Origin: Neobacillus sp. FSL H8-0543
Lineage (GTDB): Bacteria; Bacillota; Bacilli; Bacillales; Cytobacillaceae
Assembly (NCBI RefSeq): GCF_038592905.1
Contig: NZ_CP151943.1
Location: 2,110,501-2,174,500 of the forward strand
Direction: 5' to 3'
DNA: 64,000 nucleotides
Below are positions 52,059 to 63,096 of the stretch, piece by piece. Within the stretch, counting starts at the first letter, position 1. Each line of letters opens with the position of its first letter. The notes below the pieces were generated by a model that was not told the DNA's origin, did no database searches, and saw only the letters and a program-made list of their open reading frames with translations. A program made the position numbers and the translations under genes.

Positions 52059-53102
52059 CTATTTATAGATCTCTTCATAGTATTTCATATACTCTCCTGA
52101 GAGAATTTCTCTCATCCACTCATCATTATCTAAATACCATTGAATGGTATGCTTGATTCCCTCGTTAAAAGTATACAAAGGAGACCACCCTAATTTAGTT
52201 GTGATTTTACTGTTGTCAATTGCATATCTACGGTCATGACCTAAACGATCTTTGACATGTGTTATTAGATCTTCACTTTTTCCTAAAGTGTTTAAAATCA
52301 ACTTAACGATTTCAATATTTTCCTTTTCATTATTTCCACCAATATTATAAATTTCTCCATTTTCTCCTTTATGAAGTACTGTATCAATAGCTCTACAATG
52401 GTCCTCGACATGTAACCAATCACGAATTTGCTTACCGTCTCCATAAATAGGAAGAGTATCATTTCTAAGAGCATTATTAATTATCAATGGAATCAATTTC
52501 TCAGGGAATTGATAAGGGCCATAATTATTTGAACATCGAGTTATATTAATCGGTAACCCATATGTTTCATGATAAGCTCGTACAATCATGTCTGCTGATG
52601 CTTTAGAGGCAGAATAAGGGCTGTTGGGAGCAAGCGGTGTTTCTTCTATGAAGTAGCCATCCTTCCCTAACGTTCCATAAACCTCATCAGTTGACACTTG
52701 GATATACTTAACACCTTGCTTAAATTTACGATTATTCTTGTCATTAGTAGCAACATTCCAATGGTTTTTCGCAACATCAAGTAGGGCCTGTGTACCAAGG
52801 ATATTTGTTTTTAAGAAAATTTCTGGATTCGCAATACTCCGATCCACATGGGATTCAGCAGCAAAGTTAATTATGATTTGAATCTTATGTTCTATAAAAA
52901 TCTTTTCAAGTAAATCACGATCTCCAATATCACCTTTTATAAATTTATGTCGACTATTACTTTTAATTTCACTTAAATTCCTTATATTTCCGGCATAAGT
53001 TAATAAATCTAAATTGATGATATTATAATCATGGTTTTTGAGCATATACTTAACGAAATTTGAGCCAATAAAACCTGCTCCTCCAGTAACTAATATATTC
53101 AC
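52059..53102 (-). CDS. rfbB: dTDP-glucose 4,6-dehydratase
   Basis: 347 residues. NAD-binding [41 protein letters not shown] (Tyr/Lys) and RCSNNYGP all fit RfbB. It removes water from dTDP-glucose to give dTDP-4-keto-6-deoxyglucose. The GTG start overlaps the stop of rfbA by four bases (GTGA), so the two are translationally coupled. No rfbC or rfbD is present, so rhamnose is not the expected product here. Confidence 0.95.
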   Translation of the reverse strand: MNILVTGGAGFIGSNFVKYMLKNHDYNIINLDLLTYAGNIRNLSEIKSNSRHKFIKGDIGDRDLLEKIFIEHKIQIIINFAAESHVDRSIANPEIFLKTNILGTQALLDVAKNHWNVATNDKNNRKFKQGVKYIQVSTDEVYGTLGKDGYFIEETPLAPNSPYSASKASADMIVRAYHETYGLPINITRCSNNYGPYQFPEKLIPLIINNALRNDTLPIYGDGKQIRDWLHVEDHCRAIDTVLHKGENGEIYNIGGNNEKENIEIVKLILNTLGKSEDLITHVKDRLGHDRRYAIDNSKITTKLGWSPLYTFNEGIKHTIQWYLDNDEWMREILSGEYMKYYEEIYK

Positions 53103-53995
53103 GAGTTTACTTTCATCTCCTTTTTCTCTACCGTTTCAGCAATTTCTTTTAAATACTGCCCATATTCAGTCTTTAATAATGGGTCAGCCAATTTACTTAA
53201 TTGCTCTTGATTTATATATCCTTTGCGAAAAGCAATTTCTTCAATACAAGCTACATAAAGTCCTTGGCGCTTTTGTACTGCTTCAACAAAGTTTGAGGCT
53301 TCTAGTAGTGATTCATGGGTACCTGTATCTAGCCACGCTAAACCACGTCCTGCTAGCTGAACACTTAGTGTACCGTTCTCGAGGTAATGGTTAATAACTG
53401 ATGTAATTTCCTTCTCTCCTCTAGCAGATGGCTTCACATATTTCGCTATGTCTACCACTTTATTATCAAAGAAATATAAACCCGGAACTGCATAAGAAGA
53501 CTTTGGCTTCTCTGGCTTTTCTTCAATCGAAATTGCCTTAAAATTCTCATCAACTTCGACCACTCCGTATGCACGTGGATCTTTAACAAAGCATCCGAAG
53601 ATTGTAGCACCGATTTCTAATTTTGCTGCATCCATTAAACGATTCCCGAAATTAGAACCATAAAAAATATTATCGCCTAAAACTAATGCTACGGAAGAAT
53701 CACCAATAAAATCTTCACCAATAATAAACGCATCCGCAAGGCCACTGGGTTGCTTTTGAATAGCATATTCAACAGAAATACCGATATCGCTACCATCCCC
53801 CAGCAGTTCTTCAAAAACTCCTACGTCCCTTGGCGTTGAAATAATCAAAATTTCTTTTATTCCCGCTAACATCAAGACTGATAATGGATAATAAATCATT
53901 GGTTTATCATAAACAGGAAGTATTTGCTTAGAAATTGCTTTTGTTAATGGATAAAGACGAGTTCCAGATCCTCCGGCTAAAATAATTCCCTTCAT
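53099..53995 (-). CDS. rfbA: Glucose-1-phosphate thymidylyltransferase
   Basis: 298 residues. The nucleotide-binding [11 protein letters not shown] (residues 8-18) and the later [14 protein letters not shown] and VLGDNIFYG are diagnostic. It makes dTDP-glucose from dTTP and Glc-1-P, feeding rfbB. AGGAGGTT lies before the ATG. Length normal. Confidence 0.95.
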   Translation of the reverse strand: MKGIILAGGSGTRLYPLTKAISKQILPVYDKPMIYYPLSVLMLAGIKEILIISTPRDVGVFEELLGDGSDIGISVEYAIQKQPSGLADAFIIGEDFIGDSSVALVLGDNIFYGSNFGNRLMDAAKLEIGATIFGCFVKDPRAYGVVEVDENFKAISIEEKPEKPKSSYAVPGLYFFDNKVVDIAKYVKPSARGEKEITSVINHYLENGTLSVQLAGRGLAWLDTGTHESLLEASNFVEAVQKRQGLYVACIEEIAFRKGYINQEQLSKLADPLLKTEYGQYLKEIAETVEKKEMKVNS

Positions 53996-54115
53996 CTTTC
54001 AACCTCCTAATTATCAGGAAAATATTGTAAATAAATTTACTGTTAAAATACCCTGGCTTAATTGATTTTCCGATAAACCAAAACTTTATAACAACATTTT
54101 ATTAATTAATATTAT

Positions 54116-55402
54116 TTACTCAACTAAACCTGTTTCTTTAGATAATACCTTTTGAACAACAATAAATAAGACTAAGTAACTTAGGGTACTAATTAAGGAA
54201 TAAATCATAACTGTTTGAAGTGCTGTAAATTCAAATAAATATGAAATTAAAAATCCAATTATGATTACTATTAATCGAATAATATTTACAAACAAACCAA
54301 TATTTTGCTTTTCAACTACTTCTAATATCCGACCAGCAGGAAAAATAATAAAATGCGCATATGCAACGAATGCCAAAACACGTGCATAAACACCAGCATC
54401 GTACCAGTATTGACCAAAAATAATACTAAATACCCAAGGGCCAAATAATACAAATACTAATAAAGGAATAAGACCAATAATTGCTAATTTACCAGATATC
54501 TTCAATAACAACTTCTTTATTTTATTCGGGTTCTTCTTACCAATACTTGCTACTTCAGAGTAGAAAACTTGAGATATAGAATTTGCTAGTAAACTAATTG
54601 GTAAATTGACTATCGAATTTGCTAAACCATATAATCCTGCTGCAACAGTTCCAAATAAAGCTGTAATAATAATTACTGGCGCATGTCCCCCTGCTGTATA
54701 GACATAATTACTTGGAGCAGAGTATAAAGGAAACTTAATATATCGGTTTGAGAGTTTTATTATTTCTTTCATTTTTATTGCTTTTACAAATTCTCTTCTC
54801 TTTCTTATCAACGGGGATGAAAGTCGAGATATTCCTCCACTTTGCCCAATAATTTGACCTAAAATTAATCCTGGAGGACCTAAACCGATTAAACCTAAAC
54901 AGATTTTACTAAAGTTCGATACAATACTTTGAGTAACGCTTGTTTTGGTTATTGTCTGAAAGTCCTTTACACGCAATGACCAATTTAGGATGATGTTGTA
55001 TCCACCAATAAATAAAACACCGAGTGGAATAAAATACATATAATCAACTAAAGATTTACTATTTAACAAGCTAATCAACTGCTCCCCCCAACAAACAAGT
55101 AGCAGTGATATAACTATAATAAAATTTAAAAGTATAAAAAAAGCTAGTATAATTAAGTTGTAGGCATCCTTATCATCTTGTGCAATTGGTATCGCTTTTT
55201 GATAATCTAACGATGCGCCTATACACAAGAGCGTTATTAAAGATACATAGACTGATAGGATCCCGTACTCTTCTGGCGGATAAATTCTTGTAATAATAGG
55301 AGATAAGGCAATGGTTAGTATTTGTGCAAAAGCTGTTCCACTTGCAACCATCATTATATTTTTAACAAATTTGTTTTCTAATAACTTATTTAATCTCTTC
55401 AC
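54116..55402 (-). CDS. Oligosaccharide flippase (Wzx-type, MATE-like)
   Basis: 428 residues, twelve or so hydrophobic helices typical of polysaccharide biosynthesis flippases (NIMMVASGTAFAQILTIALS, then IITRIYPPEEYGI at the N-terminus). It would move the lipid-linked repeat unit across the membrane. The GTG start overlaps the transaminase stop by one base. With the polymerase-like gene at 59183 it points to a Wzx/Wzy pathway. Confidence 0.88.
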   Translation of the reverse strand: MKRLNKLLENKFVKNIMMVASGTAFAQILTIALSPIITRIYPPEEYGILSVYVSLITLLCIGASLDYQKAIPIAQDDKDAYNLIILAFFILLNFIIVISLLLVCWGEQLISLLNSKSLVDYMYFIPLGVLFIGGYNIILNWSLRVKDFQTITKTSVTQSIVSNFSKICLGLIGLGPPGLILGQIIGQSGGISRLSSPLIRKRREFVKAIKMKEIIKLSNRYIKFPLYSAPSNYVYTAGGHAPVIIITALFGTVAAGLYGLANSIVNLPISLLANSISQVFYSEVASIGKKNPNKIKKLLLKISGKLAIIGLIPLLVFVLFGPWVFSIIFGQYWYDAGVYARVLAFVAYAHFIIFPAGRILEVVEKQNIGLFVNIIRLIVIIIGFLISYLFEFTALQTVMIYSLISTLSYLVLFIVVQKVLSKETGLVE

Positions 55403-56556
55403 TACTTTTCCACTTCTTCATATTCACTTTCAAAGAATTCCTTAATATTTTCTATTACTTCATTGATACTTTCCGGACTTATACCATAATACAGTGGTAA
55501 CCTCAATAAACGTTCACTTTCCAAAGTAGTATATCGATCCTCACCTACAAACTCTCCATACATTAATCCAGCATCAGCTGTATGTAGAGGAACATAGTGA
55601 AAGGCTGATTGAATTTTATGTTCATTTAAATACTTAATAAGCTCTGTTCTCTCTTCAATATCACGGCATTTAATATAAAACATATGCGCATTGTGCTCAC
55701 AATCCTCTGGAACAACCGGTAGTTCAATGTAACCTTTTTCTTCGAGCTTTTTTAAGGAATAATAGTACAGTTCCCAACTATTAAGGCGATTACTGTTAAT
55801 CTTATTAGCTTCTTCTAACTGAGCAAACAAATAAGCAGCATTCAACTCACTCGGCAGATATGAACTACCAATGTCCACCCATGAATATTTATCAACTTGT
55901 CCACGAATGAACCTACTACGATTAGTTCCCTTTTCACGGATAATCTCAGCTCTTTCCATAAACTTTTCGTTATGAATAAGCAGTGCGCCTCCTTCACCCA
56001 TCGAATAATTCTTAGTTTCGTGAAAACTAAAGCATCCTAAGTCCCCTATTGTTCCTAATGCTTTACCTTTATATGTTGACATTACTCCCTGAGCTGCATC
56101 TTCAATTACAAAAAGATTATGTCGCTTAGCAATCTCCATAATTGTATCCATTTCACACGCAACACCGGCATAATGCACTGGAACAATTGCTTTGGTCTTG
56201 TCCGTAATCGCACCTTCAATCAATGTTTCATCAATATTCATCGTATCTGGCCGAATATCAACAAAAACAATTTTCGCTCCACGCAGAACGAAAGCATTAA
56301 CTGTTGACACAAAGGTAAAAGCGGGTGCTATTACTTCATCCCCTGGTTGTATGTCGATTAATATTGCAGCCATTTCTAAAGCATGGGTACATGAAGTTGT
56401 TAATAAAGATTTGGGAGTATTTAAATTCCCCTCAATCCATACGTTACACCTCTTTGTAAAAGGGCCATCCCCACTAATCTTTCTATTCTTTTCAACAGCT
56501 TCCTTTATATACTGTAGCTCATTACCAACTGATGGTGGTAAATTAAAGGGTATCAT
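55402..56556 (-). CDS. wecE: dTDP-4-amino-4,6-dideoxygalactose transaminase (WecE-like)
   Basis: About 384 residues, PLP-dependent. It follows E. coli WecE/RffA closely along its length: MIPFNLPP at the start, DVRPDTMNIDE-like VDIRPDTMNIDE, VPVHYAGVACEMD, VIEDAAQGVMSTYKG, and SFHETKNYS with the PLP lysine. The ATG at 56556 has GGAGG 7 bases upstream and overlaps the formyltransferase gene by 14 bases. It converts dTDP-4-keto-6-deoxyglucose to dTDP-Fuc4N. Confidence 0.9.
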   Translation of the reverse strand: MIPFNLPPSVGNELQYIKEAVEKNRKISGDGPFTKRCNVWIEGNLNTPKSLLTTSCTHALEMAAILIDIQPGDEVIAPAFTFVSTVNAFVLRGAKIVFVDIRPDTMNIDETLIEGAITDKTKAIVPVHYAGVACEMDTIMEIAKRHNLFVIEDAAQGVMSTYKGKALGTIGDLGCFSFHETKNYSMGEGGALLIHNEKFMERAEIIREKGTNRSRFIRGQVDKYSWVDIGSSYLPSELNAAYLFAQLEEANKINSNRLNSWELYYYSLKKLEEKGYIELPVVPEDCEHNAHMFYIKCRDIEERTELIKYLNEHKIQSAFHYVPLHTADAGLMYGEFVGEDRYTTLESERLLRLPLYYGISPESINEVIENIKEFFESEYEEVEK

Positions 56557-57439
56557 TTGGTTGTCCTCCGAATCTACTTCTAAACTTCTGTAATGGTAAA
56601 ATTGGGTTGCCATTTACAAATCTAGCATTTTTAATCTTTAACAATCCTTTTCCACATACAACTATTGGATAGCCTTCATGAATAAAAATCACTTTTCCCA
56701 CATCTCTATTTTCTATCATTAAGTCTAAATAAACTTCTACGTCTTCAATGATTACTTTTTCATTGTTTAATAAGGTTGTAGCACCACTAAATGGATAACC
56801 AACAGCATCAATCATTCTTTTAATACTTTGCGAGTCATTATTCCAATTAATAATATAATCTTGATTGTCCCTCCACAAACTATAGGTAGCATTTTCTTCT
56901 AATTGAGGTATTCCAATTAGGTTCTCATTATTAATAATCATTCTATATATATCAAGGACTAGTGTTGAATAAAGTTTTGAAATAAGATCTATAGCATCAT
57001 TAATCTTAATTGGATATTGAACTGCTAAGGATTCCTGCCTAATAACATTACCTTCATCGTATTTTTCTGATGCGTGTAAAGCACTCACTCCTATTTCTTT
57101 TTCGCCATTTATTAACATATTTACAAGTGGCGAAAATCCCCTATATTTCGGTAATAACGAATCGTGTAAAACAATGAGATTATGCATGTCTACAATTAAC
57201 CAGCGCCACCCAATAGCAAATTTATAACCTGAGAATTCAGTTTGTTTTTCTAAACGATTATAATACTTCACATTATTTTTATTACACAGCTCTTTTATTT
57301 CATTGTAATAGTCATATTTGATATTTTTATCCTTAGCTAACACCACATACTCTATTCTATTAGAACCATATTGATTTATAAAATCAGATAAAACAATATG
57401 ACCTTTCTTACCTAATACAAAAAAAACAACCTTTTCCAT
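56543..57439 (-). CDS. Sugar N-formyltransferase-like protein
   Basis: 298 residues. A methionyl-tRNA-formyltransferase-like core with HDSLLPKYRGFSP near 92 and EKYDEGNVI near 125 holds the catalytic His and Asp. The Asn that usually sits two residues before the His is replaced (IVLHDS). A C-terminal OB-like part follows (KNARFVNGNPILPLQKFRS). Next to WecE, it would formylate the 4-amino group of dTDP-Fuc4N using 10-formyl-tetrahydrofolate. Confidence 0.8.
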   Translation of the reverse strand: MEKVVFFVLGKKGHIVLSDFINQYGSNRIEYVVLAKDKNIKYDYYNEIKELCNKNNVKYYNRLEKQTEFSGYKFAIGWRWLIVDMHNLIVLHDSLLPKYRGFSPLVNMLINGEKEIGVSALHASEKYDEGNVIRQESLAVQYPIKINDAIDLISKLYSTLVLDIYRMIINNENLIGIPQLEENATYSLWRDNQDYIINWNNDSQSIKRMIDAVGYPFSGATTLLNNEKVIIEDVEVYLDLMIENRDVGKVIFIHEGYPIVVCGKGLLKIKNARFVNGNPILPLQKFRSRFGGQPNDTL

Positions 57440-57598
57440 CTAAATCTCCTTCAGAAAAAATTATTACCAATCATGGAACAATCTCCATACTGGATACTAC
57501 AAAACTTTAATGTACTCATGATTTTTTTCAGTCTTATAAACCCTAAGATTAAAAATGGACTACTTGGCAGTCATTTATTATTTAAAATAGGAATAACA

Positions 57599-57624
57599 AT
57601 TGTCAGAAAGGACTTTCTGACAAT
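57599..57624. terminator. Palindromic hairpin in the polysaccharide locus
   Basis: ATTGTCAGAAAG GA CTTTCTGACAAT, an intergenic palindrome after the glycosyltransferase gene; the T run is poor. Terminator or processing site. Confidence 0.45.
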
Positions 57625-57652
57625 TCTCTTCTAAAAAAATAGATAAATTCGG

Positions 57653-58945
57653 TTATCTGCCTAATCTTTTATAAACTCTATACATAAAACGAAAAATGAT
57701 ATTTCTCCTAAAAATAGGATAATCATCAGCGAAAAATGTTGAGTTCATTGCAGTTTCTAAAATAGCCTGAACTTGTTTTTCAAATGAGTAATATTTTTCA
57801 ACATATTCTAAGCACCGTTTTGAATATTCTTCTAATAAATATGGATTTTCAATAACTTCACTTAAAACATCAGATAATTCTTGTCTATTTTTTATTACCT
57901 CATTTGCAATTCTATAATAGTAACCGTCTCCCGCATCGCCTTCCGATGTATCAAAAAGCCAATTGCAGTTCTTTTTATGTTCTGTTTCTATCTCAAATGA
58001 ATCAACAACAATAGCTGGAAGACCAACTTGAGCCATTTTTTTAACCGTTAAACCCATTCCTACTCCTATATCGTATTCCTTAAAAACCTTAAATAAATCT
58101 TCTGGATTTACCTTTCCATAATAGCGTATTTCTATATTGTCACTCTCAACATTTTGTTTTATATAGTTTGTATTGACTTCATTTCCATATCCTATTATCC
58201 CGTATTCAATTTTGTATTTTGTTATCTTTGCTAATGAATTTAATGTCTTAGAAACTTCTATTATCGCTTCATTCTTAAAATAATCAAATCTACCACACCA
58301 AAGAACTTTTATCACATTATTATATCTTTTATCATTAAAATTTTTTGGAGATTCCTTTAAAGATTGAATTGGAAGAGTTTCAATATTAATTGGATTTAAA
58401 GCAATCGAATAATACCAATTATTGAACACTGGGACTGCCCTAGCGGCATAATAATTAGCATTTTTAGTATCTAATATTCTCAATAAATTTCTTTGATAGA
58501 AATATTTCGGTGTTTTATTTATTTTTTTTGTGAAAGCCTTTGTTGGTATTAACTTAGATTGTCTTGCCCAATCCTCAGGGTGTGGCCATAAATTAATCAA
58601 CTTAAAATTCCTACTAGAATTAAATACTGCCATTACATATTGGAGTTTTTGAAAGTAAGGTGAGATTACATAATACTCTTCTTTTAAATTCAACTGAGAT
58701 AATACAACTTCTTTTTCTTCTCTTAATTCTTTTGAACTCATATATTCAACTAATCCAAAGTGTTTACTTTTTACAAAAAAGATATTTTTACAATTTATCA
58801 ACTTTTTTTCATATATACTTGATCCATTCACGATAAAGTAAACATTATGACCTATTGAAGTTAGATAGTTAGCCATTTCCATAAACATAACCTCAATACC
58901 GCCAATGTTATCGTTAGTATCATTTATTATAATATTCAAACTCAT
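57653..58945 (-). CDS. Glycosyltransferase family 4-like protein
   Basis: 430 residues. GT-B fold with an N-terminal NIGGIEVMFMEMANYL, an interdomain VLWCGRFDYFKNEAIIEV and a C-terminal YDIGVGMGLTVKKMAQVGLP nucleotide-sugar site. It adds a sugar to the growing lipid-linked unit on the cytoplasmic side. GGGAG stands before the ATG. The specificity cannot be read. Confidence 0.85.
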   Translation of the reverse strand: MSLNIIINDTNDNIGGIEVMFMEMANYLTSIGHNVYFIVNGSSIYEKKLINCKNIFFVKSKHFGLVEYMSSKELREEKEVVLSQLNLKEEYYVISPYFQKLQYVMAVFNSSRNFKLINLWPHPEDWARQSKLIPTKAFTKKINKTPKYFYQRNLLRILDTKNANYYAARAVPVFNNWYYSIALNPINIETLPIQSLKESPKNFNDKRYNNVIKVLWCGRFDYFKNEAIIEVSKTLNSLAKITKYKIEYGIIGYGNEVNTNYIKQNVESDNIEIRYYGKVNPEDLFKVFKEYDIGVGMGLTVKKMAQVGLPAIVVDSFEIETEHKKNCNWLFDTSEGDAGDGYYYRIANEVIKNRQELSDVLSEVIENPYLLEEYSKRCLEYVEKYYSFEKQVQAILETAMNSTFFADDYPIFRRNIIFRFMYRVYKRLGR

Positions 58946-59182
58946 ACTCTCCCTTTACCAAACTAATTAACTAATATTCATACATTACTTAATATAAGTA
59001 ATATTCTGTAGGGATAATAAATGTTTTTGTTAATAATAATCAATCAAAGTGGTTAAAATTATAGATAAATCTAGATTAGAGTTCATAGTTGAATTCTTAA
59101 TAAGAAATGTTATAGAAATCAATCAGTATTTTATTAAAAATTTCATATTGGAGCAAAAACGACTTATATGATTTTATAAATG

Positions 59183-60460
59183 TCACTTGCTAATACTAGA
59201 AATATTTTTTTCATTTTCTTCGCCTTTTTGTTCGTAAAATATAAGGGAGAAAATAATTGTAAAGAATATAGATGCAAATTGTCCCATCCCAGAGAACAAA
59301 ATATTATTTAACAAAAATAATATTAATAATGCAAAATATTTTTGTGTATTTTTCAAAGAATACTTAATAAATGATATGAAATAAATGATTGTAAATATAA
59401 GTCCAAACTTATATATCATCACAAAGACATTATTATCTGACACTAATTTTTGTTCGTGGCCTAATCCAAAGAAGCTAAAGAATGTATTATTAGATATAAG
59501 TTCGTACAAATTTGTAAATGGGGCAACCAATCTAAAATATAAGGAGAAATTCTCATCCAAATTCACCCCTTGAAACACTCTTGCAAAATACTGTATGTTG
59601 TATTTTATCATCAATGAATACATGCATATCAACGTAAATAATGTAGCTATTAACATTAATAAACTTACAACTATATTTTTTAAAGATCTATTTCTAAATA
59701 AGTAATAAATCATCAAAATTAGGAAAACAATAATTCCGCTCCTCGTTAAACTCGCAATATTAAAAAGAAGAATAATTATAGAATAAACATACTTATACTT
59801 TAAATTTTTCGTAAAAATAATATATATAATAATCCCTAAATATGCAGAGAAAGCAAAGGAAGCATTAAACAATCCTGTCAATCTCATAGGGATGTTGCCT
59901 CCTTCGGTGGCAGTAAAAAAGAGTGCACCGATACCCCAACTACCAAAAAAGCTTTTAAATTGAAGTAAGGCATTTATAAGATGGAATGGAATTGTCCATA
60001 ATATTACATTATATACCTTTATCTTTAACGCATCTTTGTGCAAAATTACTTTCCCTAACGTAAATAAAATAATCAAATCCATAAAATAAACAAAAACAAA
60101 GTATAAGTTAGTTCCAGCTACTTCACCACTTAGTACCCCTTCTATATAGTAAAAATCTCCAAATAAGGATATTTCATCTGAAAAAAAGTAGACTAAGAAA
60201 GACGAGAATATATAGCTAAAAAACAGAAAGAATCCTTCTATTTTTATATTAAAATCTTTTTTTATTACCATTGATAATAAAATTAATATAAAAATAGTTA
60301 ATTTTAATACATCAAGGATATATTTAAGTTCGGGAATTATTAAAGGTAATTCATTTACTATTCTTGAATAATAATCAAAGTAATCTCCAAATAAACATAT
60401 TAAAAAAATATATGCTGGAATTAATTTGTGTAAAATGTTTTCTATTTTTATATTTGTCAT
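59183..60460 (-). CDS. O-antigen polymerase-like membrane protein (Wzy-type)
   Basis: 425 residues with about ten to twelve hydrophobic segments and a larger outside loop near 285-330 (FARVFQGVNLDENFSLYFRL), the common plan of Wzy polymerases and O-antigen ligases. Sequence is very AT-rich, as often for wzy genes. It would join repeat units at the outer face. Weak primary sequence conservation, so the role rests on topology and context. Confidence 0.7.
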   Translation of the reverse strand: MTNIKIENILHKLIPAYIFLICLFGDYFDYYSRIVNELPLIIPELKYILDVLKLTIFILILLSMVIKKDFNIKIEGFFLFFSYIFSSFLVYFFSDEISLFGDFYYIEGVLSGEVAGTNLYFVFVYFMDLIILFTLGKVILHKDALKIKVYNVILWTIPFHLINALLQFKSFFGSWGIGALFFTATEGGNIPMRLTGLFNASFAFSAYLGIIIYIIFTKNLKYKYVYSIIILLFNIASLTRSGIIVFLILMIYYLFRNRSLKNIVVSLLMLIATLFTLICMYSLMIKYNIQYFARVFQGVNLDENFSLYFRLVAPFTNLYELISNNTFFSFFGLGHEQKLVSDNNVFVMIYKFGLIFTIIYFISFIKYSLKNTQKYFALLILFLLNNILFSGMGQFASIFFTIIFSLIFYEQKGEENEKNISSISK

Positions 60461-60812
60461 TTACTACCTATTCCTTATAGTCTCAAAATATAAGCTATTC
60501 AACTGTTTTCTTATTAAAAAACTATTGAAAAATCAATTGAAATTCACATAATTTAATTTTGATTATTTTGTCTAGAAAACTAAAGAAAGCACAGAAAAAC
60601 TATGCATAATATTCTTCGAATGCAAAGGCAGCTGTTGCCGAAACCCGATTTAAAACTTTCCATGCCTATTTAGACGTAGGATACCGATTTAATCAAAGAA
60701 AATTCTAATGTGAATGGGTTTCGCTTCGATTTTACCGGCATAGAACAATGTAATTTATATCGGAATATTAATTTATTTCTACAGTGATCCTATATCATAA
60801 GTCAACGAATCT
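60461..60812. other. Gap with a possible transposase remnant
   Basis: AT-rich flanks around a less AT-rich island (about 60600-60760). See the pseudogene at 60619. Confidence 0.4.
60619..60708 (+). pseudogene. Possible transposase C-terminal fragment
   Basis: Reads NAKAAVAETRFKTFHAY and LDVGYRFNQRKF then stop; YLD--YRFNQR resembles the end of ISXO2/IS1595-type transposases. Opposite strand and different base composition from the flanking genes. Weak evidence. Confidence 0.3.
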
Positions 60813-61910
60813 TTATCCATTATTAAAACACTTCTTATACAGTTTTACATATTGTTTTTTCATTAATTGTACAGAATACTTTTCAGACGCAATTCTTGCA
60901 TTATTGCCGATTTCCTTACGAAGTTCACTATACCCAATCAGTTTAAGTAAAGCTTCTGCAATTTGGTCTTTACTTGGGTCAACTAGTAAACCTGACACGC
61001 CATCTTCGATCATGTCAGGAATTCCACCTACACCTGCAGCTACTATTGGTAACCCCGTTGCCATCGCCTCAATTAAGGTAATAGGCATCCCTTCCCATAG
61101 TGATGGAAGAACAAATATATCCGCTTCTTTATAAAAAGGGGATACATCTGATTGCAACCCTAAAAACTCAATAGATTCTTCCAATTTTAATTCCTTTACT
61201 TTCTCTTTAATTTCTTGTTCTAAATCACCTATTCCAATAAGTTTTAAAACTGTATTCGGAAAATTATCTTTTACAATTTTAAAGCCTTCAATTAATGCTA
61301 TGTGATTTTTTTCTTTACTGAAACGACCTACATGAATAATATTTACTATGTCTTTACTTTCTTGGTAATCTCCCCTTGGAATAAACCTTTCTAAATCTAT
61401 ACCATTGTAAATCATTGGTACTTGATTATCTAAGAAACTGTATTCCTTAATTACTGACTTTTTTACAAGTGGGCTTATTGATACTGGAGTAACCTTAAAA
61501 TTATTATAGAATAATGAATGTAGTTTTCTTTGTGTTTTTGACACTTCCTTATCCGCAATACTATGGACGGTATGAATTCTAACCGGTATTCTAGCCAATA
61601 AAGCTGCAGGGATGACATATTGCATTGCATAGCGGTGTGTGTGTACTACATTAGGCTTTTCTTTTAAAAATAATCTATATAGTCGTATCAATATCTTTAA
61701 ATCTAGCCCTATTTTTTTTCCTAGATAATATAATGGTACATTTTTTTCCTCTAATCTCTTTGTTATTGCTGTTTGTTCAGTAAATAAACTAACCACACTG
61801 ACTTCGAATCCATCATTTACTAAACTAGTTACTAAATTTTCTAACATAATTTCCGCTCCAGCAAGGCCTAAATTCGGAATAATTTGCATAATTTTCAAAT
61901 TTTCATTCAT
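60813..61910 (-). CDS. Glycosyltransferase family 4
   Basis: 365 residues. GT4 marks: NLGLAGAEIMLENLVTSL, VVHTHRYAMQYV, IIHVGRFSKEKNHIALIEGF and ADIFVLPSLWEGMPITLIEA with the E-x7-E pair. The ATG at 61910 was chosen (AAAGG upstream); a TTG one codon earlier is possible. Part of the polysaccharide assembly locus. Confidence 0.9.
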   Translation of the reverse strand: MNENLKIMQIIPNLGLAGAEIMLENLVTSLVNDGFEVSVVSLFTEQTAITKRLEEKNVPLYYLGKKIGLDLKILIRLYRLFLKEKPNVVHTHRYAMQYVIPAALLARIPVRIHTVHSIADKEVSKTQRKLHSLFYNNFKVTPVSISPLVKKSVIKEYSFLDNQVPMIYNGIDLERFIPRGDYQESKDIVNIIHVGRFSKEKNHIALIEGFKIVKDNFPNTVLKLIGIGDLEQEIKEKVKELKLEESIEFLGLQSDVSPFYKEADIFVLPSLWEGMPITLIEAMATGLPIVAAGVGGIPDMIEDGVSGLLVDPSKDQIAEALLKLIGYSELRKEIGNNARIASEKYSVQLMKKQYVKLYKKCFNNG

Positions 61911-62031
61911 CAAAATTACCTTTCAAATTAATTGGTATTCAATAATTTAACATTATAGTAACCAACTTTATATTTTTCTTTACAGGTTATTTACTACATC
62001 CTATAAGTTATAGAATTAGATAATTATATAA

Positions 62032-63096
62032 TTAATCCACATCATATAATTGATAATAACTTTCAATATACTCACTTTGTAAATTACCAAAATAACGAGC
62101 TTTAATTTTTTCCTCATCAATATTTTTAATTGCATCCAGAACTTTATTATATAAGTCTGATGCATCTCTTGTCTTAAAAGTTACGGTTCCCAATGGTCTC
62201 TCTACAACATCACTTGCAATACATGGAGTACCCGAATACAATGCTTCTCTTATTGATAAAGCATCCCCGTCAGTATTGGTTGGTCTTAAAAAAATATCTA
62301 CATATTCTAATAAAGGAACCATTTCTACTCCCTCAGTAACAAAAACAAAGTCTTTTTCAATTCCGTATTCATGAATACGATTAATTAACTTATTATAATA
62401 ATCATTATTAGTTACATGAGGTAACATAAAAATAAATCCAACACTATATTTTGTTAATTCCTTAATTTTTTTCATTAATTCTATAGTTAGATCGATACCG
62501 TATAAATCCTGATTTTTAAAAGTTACAATCCTTGATGCATTTGCACAGAGAATAATTTTATGGCTTATTATAAAATTGTCAATTTTTAATTCCTCTAAAC
62601 TTTTTTTGTTAACCACCTCAGGCCTTTTCTCATAAGGAATAAACGCAGGAAGCACAGTAAATTTTTTAGAAAGGCTTTTATCAAATTGAAGTAAATCATC
62701 TTTTATTTTATTACTTACAACAATTACTTTATATGAATTTCTAAATATAAATTTAATCATGCTAACTTCTCTTTTACTTAATTCAGCCTTGTTTGGTCTA
62801 AAACTATGAACCGTTTGAATATACTTTATCCCAACTAGTTTACATAAAAACGTAATTATCACATTTAACCTAATATCAAAAACATGATTATGGACAATAT
62901 ACTGAGATGATTTTCTCTTTGAATTTCCCAGTAACTTTAATAATAGTATTCCGTGCTTTAATCTATTTTTGGTTGTATCAATTTTATAAATACTATATTT
63001 ATTCTCAAGCTTGTTAACCAGCCTAGATAGATGGATTGAAACACCTCCAACCGGTGGAGGAAAAGGGCCAATCATAATAATTGACTTTTTACACAT
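62032..63096 (-). CDS. Glycosyltransferase family 4
   Basis: 354 residues. MIGPFPPPVGGVSIHLSRLV at the N-terminus is typical of GT4 exopolysaccharide enzymes; LEYVDIFLRPTNTDGDALSI, then REALYSGTPCIASD is the nucleotide-sugar site. GGAGAT precedes the ATG. The neighbours are another GT4 gene and the WecC-like gene. Confidence 0.88.
   Translation of the reverse strand: MCKKSIIMIGPFPPPVGGVSIHLSRLVNKLENKYSIYKIDTTKNRLKHGILLLKLLGNSKRKSSQYIVHNHVFDIRLNVIITFLCKLVGIKYIQTVHSFRPNKAELSKREVSMIKFIFRNSYKVIVVSNKIKDDLLQFDKSLSKKFTVLPAFIPYEKRPEVVNKKSLEELKIDNFIISHKIILCANASRIVTFKNQDLYGIDLTIELMKKIKELTKYSVGFIFMLPHVTNNDYYNKLINRIHEYGIEKDFVFVTEGVEMVPLLEYVDIFLRPTNTDGDALSIREALYSGTPCIASDVVERPLGTVTFKTRDASDLYNKVLDAIKNIDEEKIKARYFGNLQSEYIESYYQLYDVD

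Noticed and set aside
52059..53995. Rhamnose pathway (rfbABCD)
   Set aside because: Only rfbA and rfbB are seen; the next sugar genes are a WecE-like transaminase and a formyltransferase.
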